Source: an uncultured Lachnospiraceae bacterium
Lineage (GTDB): Bacteria > Bacillota_A > Clostridia > Lachnospirales > Lachnospiraceae
Assembly (NCBI GenBank): GCA_902773195.1
Contig: CACYDL010000267.1
Span: 1-13,080, forward strand
DNA: 13,080 nt
Direction: 5' to 3'
Positions within the stretch are counted from its first letter, which is position 1, and each line of letters begins with the position of its first letter. The position numbers were made by a program, and so were the translations under genes. Positions 7,701 to 13,080 of this stretch are shown piece by piece. The notes beneath the pieces are model-generated. The model had not been told where the DNA came from. It worked only from the letters and a program-made list of their open reading frames with translations, and made no database searches.

Positions 7701-8898
7701 TATCTTTGAGGAGGCGGCGGAGAAGGTCCGGGAGGTGACCCTTCCGACCCCGCTCCAGTACAGCGAGTACTTCAGCGGCGCGACCGGCGCCAGGGTTTAT
7801 CTCAAGCCGGAGAACATGCAGCTGACCGGCGCCTACAAGGTCCGTGGCGCCTATTACAAGATCAGCACGCTGTCGGACGAGGAAAAGGCGAGAGGCCTCA
7901 TCACCGCCTCCGCCGGGAATCACGCCCAGGGAGTGGCGTACGCCGCCAGAAAGTGCGGCGCGAAGGCGATCGTCGTGATGCCCACGACGACGCCCCTGAT
8001 CAAGATGGAGCGCACCAAGAGACTTGGCGCGGAGGTCATCCTTCACGGCGACGTCTACGACGATTCCTGCAGTCACGCCATCCGGCTCGCGGAGGAAAAC
8101 GGTTATACCTTCATCCATCCGTTCAACGACCTCACGGTCGCGGCGGGCCAGGGCTCGATCACCATGGAGATCATCCGCGAGCTTCCCACCGTCGACTACA
8201 TCCTGGTGCCCGTCGGGGGCGGCGGACTGGCCGCCGGCGTCTCGACCCTCGCGGCGCTGCTGAACCCGCATATCAGGGTGATCGGCGTGGAGCCGGCCGG
8301 CGCCGCCTGTCTTTCGGCGTCGCTGAAGGCGGGGGAGATCGTGACGCTTCCCTGCGCCTCGACCATCGCGGACGGCACCGCCGTCCTCACGCCCGGCGAC
8401 AGGCTGTTTCCTTATCTCAGGGAGAATCTCGCCGACGTCGTCACGGTCGAGGACGACGAGCTGGTCACGGCGTTCCTGGACATGGTGGAGAATCACAAGA
8501 TGGTGGTGGAGAACTCGGGCCTGCTCTCCGTGGCGGCCCTGAAGCATCTCGACCTCGCGGGAAAGAAGGTCTGCTGCATTCTCTCCGGAGGCAACATGGA
8601 TATCATCACCATGGCCTCCGTGGTGCAGAACGGCCTCATCCAGAGAGACCGCATCTTCACGGTGTCCGTGCTTCTTCCGGACAGGCCGGGCAGCCTCGTG
8701 AAGGTCGCCTCGGTCATCGCCGCGAAGCAGGGAAATGTCATCAAGCTGGAGCACAACCAGTTCTATTCCACCAACAGAAACGAGGCGGTGGAGCTGAAGG
8801 TCACGATCGAGGCCTTCGGGACGGAGCACAAGAACGACATTCTGGCGGCCCTCGAGGAGAGCGGCTTCCGTCCGCGCCCGGTGCGCGCGGCGCTCTGA
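7687..8898 (+). CDS. ilvA: Threonine ammonia-lyase with C-terminal ACT domain
   Basis: This PLP enzyme deaminates threonine to 2-oxobutanoate and ammonia, either as the first step to isoleucine or for threonine catabolism. The 403-residue product has a fold-type II PLP core. The Schiff-base lysine is K51 in GAYKVRGA, the substrate-loop motif SAGNHAQG is at 75-82, the phosphate-binding VGGGGLAAG is near 176-184, and SGGNMD is a late core motif. A single ACT domain follows from about residue 323 (FTVSVLLPDRPGSL), implying allosteric control by an amino acid, unlike the two ACT-like repeats of the long enterobacterial IlvA. It could equally be named tdcB; sequence alone does not settle whether it is biosynthetic or degradative. 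The ATG lies inside the ftsY end, with AGGAGGT (7676-7682) four bases upstream. Confidence 0.94.
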   Translation: MLTLDIFEEAAEKVREVTLPTPLQYSEYFSGATGARVYLKPENMQLTGAYKVRGAYYKISTLSDEEKARGLITASAGNHAQGVAYAARKCGAKAIVVMPTTTPLIKMERTKRLGAEVILHGDVYDDSCSHAIRLAEENGYTFIHPFNDLTVAAGQGSITMEIIRELPTVDYILVPVGGGGLAAGVSTLAALLNPHIRVIGVEPAGAACLSASLKAGEIVTLPCASTIADGTAVLTPGDRLFPYLRENLADVVTVEDDELVTAFLDMVENHKMVVENSGLLSVAALKHLDLAGKKVCCILSGGNMDIITMASVVQNGLIQRDRIFTVSVLLPDRPGSLVKVASVIAAKQGNVIKLEHNQFYSTNRNEAVELKVTIEAFGTEHKNDILAALEESGFRPRPVRAAL

Positions 8899-8909
8899 AG
8901 AAAACACCG

Positions 8910-8963
8910 GCCGCCGCGTCACGGCCTTCCGGGACAGGTGCCGGCCGTGACGCACGCGGCTTT
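8910..8963 (+). terminator. Long dyad after ilvA, probable weak terminator
   Basis: A perfect 11-bp inverted repeat, GCGTCACGGCC (8916-8926) with GGCCGTGACGC (8943-8953), is extended outward by GCCGC (8910-8914) with GCGGC (8956-8960) across a small internal loop. The loop is 16 nt. Only TTT follows directly (8961-8963), then CCCATTCTTTC, so the T-tract is broken. It lies 12 nt after the ilvA stop and probably marks the end of the plsX-ilvA transcript, perhaps with readthrough, or protects its 3' end. Confidence 0.6.
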
Positions 8964-8989
8964 CCCATTCTTTCTATGAGGTATCAGCG

Positions 8990-10099
8990 ATGAAAATAGC
9001 GTATCTGTCAGGGGCATACAAGAACGCGGGAGATTTCCTGATTGAGGAGAGATCTCTGGCGCTGATCCGCCACTTTCTGAAGAACGCCGGGATCACCCGC
9101 TTCCTGCGGAGCGAGCTCCCGGGAAAATGCGCCGCCCTCAATGAATTCGACGTCGTCATGATCGGCGGCGGCCCCATTTTCATGAAGGATATCAGCGGCT
9201 ATCTTCCCGTGGAGGAGCTGACGGAGACCCTGAAGAAGCCCGTCATGATCATCGGCGGAGGCTGGTACGGAAACACCGGAAGTCTCCGCGAGGTCTACAG
9301 CTACCATTTCACCGAACCGACGAAGCGCTTTCTCGAGAAGGCCGACCGGGAGGGCTTCGGCCTGAGCACGCGGGATATCTATACCTACCGGGTGCTCCGC
9401 AAGGAAGGCCTGAAAAACGTCCGCCTGACGGGCTGCCCCGCCTGGTACGATCTCGGCCTCGTGTCTTCGGGCACGCTGCGGGAGCCGGAGGGAGACGTCC
9501 GGAAGATCGTGGTTTCCGACCCGGCGAGGGCATACAACTATCCCCAGGCGGTCGAGACCGTGCGGTATCTCAGGGAGAGATGGCCGGAGGCCTCCCTCCG
9601 CTTCGTTTTTCACCGCGGGCTCAAGGCCGACCGCTACACCTCCGGCAAGGCGGCCGGAAGGGCCGGGCAGCTGAAGGACGCGGTCAGCCCGTACTGCGAT
9701 GAAATCTCGGATATTGCCTACAGCGCCGACGGCTTCCGGATCTACGACGACTGCGACCTCCACGTCGGCTTCCGGGTACACGCCCACATCTACAACCTGA
9801 GCCGGCGGAACCGCTCCGTGCTGATCGAGGAGGACGGAAGAGGGGCCGGCGTCAACCAGGTTCTCGGGCTTCCCTCCCTCAAGGCCTACTCGGATGACCT
9901 TCAGGTGGGCAGCCCGCGTCTCCACAAGGTCAAAAGCAGACTGAAGATGATGCGGTACACCCATCTGGCGGAGGACCTGTCCACACAGCTCGACCTGCTT
10001 GAAACCGCCGGGAACGTCTACTTCGAAAACGCCTTCCGGATCCAGCAGGCCTGCTTCCGGGAGATGGAGCGGTTCATCCGTCAGGCCGAGGCGCTGTGA
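8990..10099 (+). CDS. Polysaccharide pyruvyl transferase family protein
   Basis: This family transfers pyruvyl groups from phosphoenolpyruvate to sugars in cell-wall or exported polysaccharides, although many members are untested. The 369-residue product has the family layout: an early NAGDFLI (residues 12-18), the glycine-rich strand ends MIGGGP (57-62) and IIGGGW (87-92), LSTRD (125-129), and the late HVGFRVHAH (258-266), which corresponds to the family's conserved Arg-x-His region. There is no signal peptide or membrane segment, so it should act in the cytoplasm. GAGGT (8978-8982) lies seven bases before the ATG. No glycosyltransferase, flippase or other glycan gene is adjacent, so its substrate cannot be guessed. 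No promoter is obvious in the 91-nt gap from ilvA; readthrough past the dyad is possible. Family assignment is fairly sure, the exact reaction is not. Confidence 0.82.
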   Translation: MKIAYLSGAYKNAGDFLIEERSLALIRHFLKNAGITRFLRSELPGKCAALNEFDVVMIGGGPIFMKDISGYLPVEELTETLKKPVMIIGGGWYGNTGSLREVYSYHFTEPTKRFLEKADREGFGLSTRDIYTYRVLRKEGLKNVRLTGCPAWYDLGLVSSGTLREPEGDVRKIVVSDPARAYNYPQAVETVRYLRERWPEASLRFVFHRGLKADRYTSGKAAGRAGQLKDAVSPYCDEISDIAYSADGFRIYDDCDLHVGFRVHAHIYNLSRRNRSVLIEEDGRGAGVNQVLGLPSLKAYSDDLQVGSPRLHKVKSRLKMMRYTHLAEDLSTQLDLLETAGNVYFENAFRIQQACFREMERFIRQAEAL

Positions 10100-10123
10100 G
10101 ATATACTTTCGGGAATGTGTTTC

Positions 10124-10152
10124 TTGTACTTTTTCCGCCTCTGCCGTATAAT
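10124..10152 (+). promoter_or_regulatory. Sigma-A-type promoter for the activase gene
   Basis: TTGTAC (10124-10129) and an exact TATAAT (10147-10152) are spaced by 17 bp, the optimal spacing for the housekeeping sigma factor. Transcription would begin near 10159-10160, giving a leader of about 90 nt before the large activase gene. This makes the gene independent of the pyruvyl transferase gene upstream. Confidence 0.8.
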
Positions 10153-10188
10153 GCGTCTTAATTTCTCAAAATAAAGACAAGGAATATG

Positions 10189-10242
10189 GCCTGTCGCCCC
10201 TTCGCCGCGCCGCTGCGGCTCAGAAAGGGCGCCCGGGCAGGT
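10189..10242 (+). promoter_or_regulatory. Possible leader hairpin covering the activase ribosome binding site
   Basis: In the leader, CCTG (10190-10193) can pair with CAGG (10238-10241), which is the only Shine-Dalgarno-like stretch before the ATG at 10250. G10189 with T10242 may add a wobble. Inside it, CGCCC (10195-10199) can pair with GGGCG (10227-10231) and TT with AA, and there is a small top hairpin around GCCGCTGCGGC (10209-10219). The palindrome GGGCGCCC (10227-10234) offers a competing fold. The pairings are seen by eye; no energy was calculated and I do not recognise a known riboswitch class. Confidence 0.3.
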
Positions 10243-10249
10243 AAAGCAT

Positions 10250-13080
10250 ATGAGCGAACATACATATACACTTGGAATCGACATCGGATCCACGACGGTC
10301 AAGATCGCCCTGATGGATGAATCGAACCGCATTCTTTTCTCCGATTACCGGAGACATTTCGCGGAGATCCAGACCACCGCCGCGGCGCTGATCCGCGAGG
10401 CGTGCGACGAGGTGGGAGACGTCTCCGTCTCGCCGGCGATCACCGGGTCGGGAGGACTGACCCTGGCCAGGCACCTGGGCGTCCCCTTCGTGCAGGAGGT
10501 CGTGGCCGTCTCCACGTCGCTCTCCGCGTTCTGCCCGAAGACGGACGTCGCCATCGAGCTGGGCGGCGAGGACGCGAAGATCATCTATTTCGAAAACGGA
10601 AGCATCGAGCAGAGGATGAACGGCATCTGCGCCGGCGGAACCGGATCCTTCATCGACCAGATGGCGGATCTGCTCCAGACGGACGCGGCCGGCCTCAACC
10701 GCTTCGCCAGGGACTACAAGGCCATCTATCCGATCGCCGCCCGCTGCGGCGTCTTCGCCAAGACGGATATCCAGCCTCTGATCAACGAGGGCGCGACCAG
10801 GGAGGACCTGGCGGCGTCCATTTTCCAGGCCGTCTGCAACCAGACCATCTCGGGCCTGGCCTGCGGCAAGCCGATCCGCGGCCACGTCGCTTTCCTCGGA
10901 GGGCCGCTTCATTTCCTCGACATGCTCCGGGAGACCTACGTCCGGACGCTGAACCTCGACGAGGAGCACACCATCGCTCCGGAGAATTCCCATCTTTTCG
11001 CCGCTTCCGGGGCCGCGATGAACGCCGTCGAAGCGGCGGCCGCCGAGGCCCACACGGAGGAGCGCCCGTTTAAGGAAGGGGACCAGCTGGTCTCCCTCGA
11101 GGATCTCACGAGGCGTCTGGAGAACGGAGTGGCCCTTGAGTTCGAGGTCAACCGTCTCGACCCGCTCTTCCCTACCGAGGAGGAATACAGGGAATTCATC
11201 GACCGGCAGTCCTCCTACAAGGTGGAGAGGGCGGAGCTGTCCGAATACCGGGGAAAGGCCTTCCTCGGGATCGACGCGGGCTCCACCACCACCAAGACCG
11301 CCCTCATCTCGGAGGACGGACGGCTGCTGTACTCTTTTTACGACAACAACCACGGGGATCCCCTGGCCACCTCGATCCGCGCCATCAAGGAGACCTACGC
11401 CCACATGCCGGAGGGCGTCGAGATCGCCGGCTCCTGCTCCACGGGATACGGCGAGGCGCTGATCAAATCCGCCCTCATGCTGGACGAGGGGGAGGTGGAG
11501 ACGATCGCCCACTACTACGCGGCCCAGTTCTTCGACGACCGCGTGGACTGCATCCTCGACATCGGCGGCCAGGACATGAAATGCATCCGCATCCGCGACC
11601 ACGCCGTCGACGACGTCATGCTGAACGAGGCCTGTTCCTCCGGCTGCGGATCCTTCATCGAGAACTTCGCCAGGACGCTGAATTACTCGGTGCAGGATTT
11701 CGCCAAAGCGGCCCTTTTCGCCGAGCATCCCATCGATCTGGGAACCCGCTGCACCGTTTTCATGAATTCCAAGGTGAAGCAGGCCCAGAAGGAGGGGGCG
11801 ACCGTCGCGGACATCTCCGCCGGCCTGGCCTACTCCGTCATCAAGAACGCGCTCTACAAGGTCATCAAGGTCTCCGACGCCGCGGAGCTCGGGAAGAACA
11901 TCGTCGTCCAGGGCGGAACCTTCTACAACGACGCGGTTCTCAGGGCCTTTGAGAAGATCGCCGGCTGCGAGGTCATCCGGCCGGATATCGCCGGCATCAT
12001 GGGCGCCTTCGGCGCCGCGCTGATCGCCCGGGAGCGCTGTGACGCATCGCGCCCCACGACCATGCTGAGTCTGGAAAAGATCGAGGCCTTCCGCTACTCG
12101 ACGACGATGACCCACTGCCACGGCTGCACCAACGCCTGCCGGCTCACCGTCAACAATTTCTCGGGCGGCAGGCGCTATATCTCCGGCAACCGCTGCGAGA
12201 GGGGAATCGGCAAGGAGAAGAACAAGGATCACCTGCCGAATCTCTACGACTACAAATACAAGCGGATCTTCGGCTACCGGCCTCTCACGGCGGACAAGGC
12301 CCCGAGGGGAAAGGTCGGCATACCGCGCGTCCTCAACATGTACGAGAACTATCCGCTCTGGTTCACCTTTTTCACGACGCTGGGCTACGAGGTGGTCCTT
12401 TCCCCGACCTCAAGCCACAGGATGTACGAGCTCGGCATCGAATCGATTCCGAGCGAGTCGGAGTGCTATCCCGCCAAGCTGGCCCACGGCCATATCACCT
12501 GGCTGATCCGGCAGGACGTGAAGTTCATCTTCTATCCGTGCATTCCCTATGAGAGGAATGAATTCCCGGAGGCCGTGAACCACTACAACTGCCCGATCGT
12601 GACCAGCTACGCGGAGAACATCAAGAACAACGTCGAGGAGCTCAGGGACCCGTCCTTCCGCTTCATGAATCCCTTCCTCGCCCTCTCGGACGAGAAGATC
12701 TTTACGAAGCGCATGACGGAGATCTTCAGCGACCTCCCCCGCGTCGAGGTGGAGAACGCCGCCCGGGCCGCCTGGGCGGAGCAGAGCGCCGCGAGGCGGG
12801 ACATCGAGCGCAAGGGAGAGGAGACGCTCCGCTATCTGGAGGAGACCGGGCGCCACGGCATCGTGCTGGCGGGCCGGCCCTACCACATCGATCCCGAGAT
12901 CAACCACGGCATCCCGGAGCTGATCAACACCTACGGGATGGCGGTCCTGACTGAGGATTCGATCTCTCATCTCGCAGAGATCGAGAGGCCGATCCGCGTC
13001 AACGACCAGTGGATGTACCACACCAGGCTCTACGCGGCCGCGAATTATATCAAGAAGAGGGACGATCTCGACATCATCCA
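10250..13080 (+). CDS. Tandem acyl-CoA dehydratase activase-like ATPase with DUF2229 region (3' end outside window)
   Basis: The frame is open from the ATG at 10250 to the window edge (943 residues). Homologues of this very large clostridial family are about 1,400 residues, so the C-terminal part is missing here. It has two BadF/BadG/HgdC-type ASKHA ATPase halves. Half 1 (about 8-290) carries GIDIGSTTVK, GGED (105-108), C127 in CAGGTGSF and C166 in RCGVF. Half 2 (about 338-605) carries GIDAGSTTTK, GGQD (439-442), C462 in CSSGCGSF and C501 in RCTVF. A cysteine-rich linker follows (C623, C626, C630, C649), then a DUF2229-like region from about 688 with C739, C764 and C781, and from about 870 the start of a further domain (LAGRPYH). 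HgdC-type activases use ATP to inject an electron into 2-hydroxyacyl-CoA dehydratases through a [4Fe-4S] cluster. The role and partner of this fused form are not established here. The start is the only usable one after the in-frame TAA at 10172; its ribosome binding site is weak. Confidence 0.93.
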   Translation, partial: MSEHTYTLGIDIGSTTVKIALMDESNRILFSDYRRHFAEIQTTAAALIREACDEVGDVSVSPAITGSGGLTLARHLGVPFVQEVVAVSTSLSAFCPKTDVAIELGGEDAKIIYFENGSIEQRMNGICAGGTGSFIDQMADLLQTDAAGLNRFARDYKAIYPIAARCGVFAKTDIQPLINEGATREDLAASIFQAVCNQTISGLACGKPIRGHVAFLGGPLHFLDMLRETYVRTLNLDEEHTIAPENSHLFAASGAAMNAVEAAAAEAHTEERPFKEGDQLVSLEDLTRRLENGVALEFEVNRLDPLFPTEEEYREFIDRQSSYKVERAELSEYRGKAFLGIDAGSTTTKTALISEDGRLLYSFYDNNHGDPLATSIRAIKETYAHMPEGVEIAGSCSTGYGEALIKSALMLDEGEVETIAHYYAAQFFDDRVDCILDIGGQDMKCIRIRDHAVDDVMLNEACSSGCGSFIENFARTLNYSVQDFAKAALFAEHPIDLGTRCTVFMNSKVKQAQKEGATVADISAGLAYSVIKNALYKVIKVSDAAELGKNIVVQGGTFYNDAVLRAFEKIAGCEVIRPDIAGIMGAFGAALIARERCDASRPTTMLSLEKIEAFRYSTTMTHCHGCTNACRLTVNNFSGGRRYISGNRCERGIGKEKNKDHLPNLYDYKYKRIFGYRPLTADKAPRGKVGIPRVLNMYENYPLWFTFFTTLGYEVVLSPTSSHRMYELGIESIPSESECYPAKLAHGHITWLIRQDVKFIFYPCIPYERNEFPEAVNHYNCPIVTSYAENIKNNVEELRDPSFRFMNPFLALSDEKIFTKRMTEIFSDLPRVEVENAARAAWAEQSAARRDIERKGEETLRYLEETGRHGIVLAGRPYHIDPEINHGIPELINTYGMAVLTEDSISHLAEIERPIRVNDQWMYHTRLYAAANYIKKRDDLDII

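Noticed and set aside
7953..8993. A 346-codon + strand frame overlapping ilvA
   Set aside because: It lies in a different frame almost entirely inside ilvA, and its translation is dominated by Arg, Gly and His, typical of an out-of-frame reading of G+C-rich DNA.
10186..10320. A 44-codon frame starting in the activase leader and overlapping the activase start out of frame
   Set aside because: AAGGA ends only two bases before its ATG, too close for good initiation. The product is basic and without motif. It could be a regulatory upstream frame, but the sequence alone does not support it.
10220..12232. A 670-codon open frame on the - strand opposite the activase gene
   Set aside because: It mirrors the codon pattern of the activase gene in a complementary frame, its translation looks like no known family, and it would begin deep in a conserved gene. 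Shorter antisense frames at 1339-2028, 4242-5225, 7624-8955 and 9008-9964 are rejected for the same reason.
1..13080. tRNA, rRNA, CRISPR repeats, insertion sequences or phage attachment sites
   Set aside because: No gap between genes is longer than about 150 nt. Reading these gaps shows only promoters, ribosome binding sites and hairpins, with no spaced repeats, transposase motifs or cloverleaf sequence.

Overview
The window is visibly G+C-rich and carries a dense, one-directional block of bacterial housekeeping genes; every supported gene is on the + strand. The order ackA - rpmF - plsX - acpP - rnc - smc - ftsY, Gram-positive-type short FtsY and SMC proteins, strong AGGAGG-type ribosome binding sites and a large oxygen-sensitive-type activase point to an anaerobic Firmicute of class Clostridia. 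Lachnospiraceae or a close relative is the most likely family. This placement rests on recalled gene order and protein style, not on a search.

Region 1 (1-1090): the 3' part of acetate kinase (ackA) ends in a hairpin/T-tract terminator. A near-consensus promoter and strong ribosome binding site then drive rpmF (ribosomal protein L32), which is followed at once by a perfect 10-bp-stem intrinsic terminator. The DUF177/YceD gene that often sits before rpmF is absent.

Region 2 (1126-8960): a tight cistron series joins phospholipid synthesis (plsX, an acyl carrier protein), RNA processing (rnc), chromosome organisation (smc), membrane targeting (ftsY) and an ACT-domain threonine ammonia-lyase. 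plsX/acp overlap by 4 nt, acp/rnc by 8 nt and ftsY/ilvA by 14 nt, which suggests translational coupling. A long dyad follows ilvA.

Region 3 (8990-13080): a solitary polysaccharide pyruvyl transferase family gene comes first. A good sigma-A-type promoter and a potentially structured leader then precede a very long gene that runs off the window. It encodes a tandem BadF/HgdC-type ATPase fused to a DUF2229 segment and the start of a further domain. Its two activase halves carry cluster cysteines with identical 39-residue spacing.

Most of the window is conserved core genome. I see no mobile element, CRISPR array, tRNA or rRNA, and no wholly new defence or metabolic system. The points most worth a second look are the fused double activase with its cysteine-rich linker, the leader in front of it, the atypical acyl carrier protein, and the terminator between rpmF and plsX. 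No gap between genes exceeds 300 bases.
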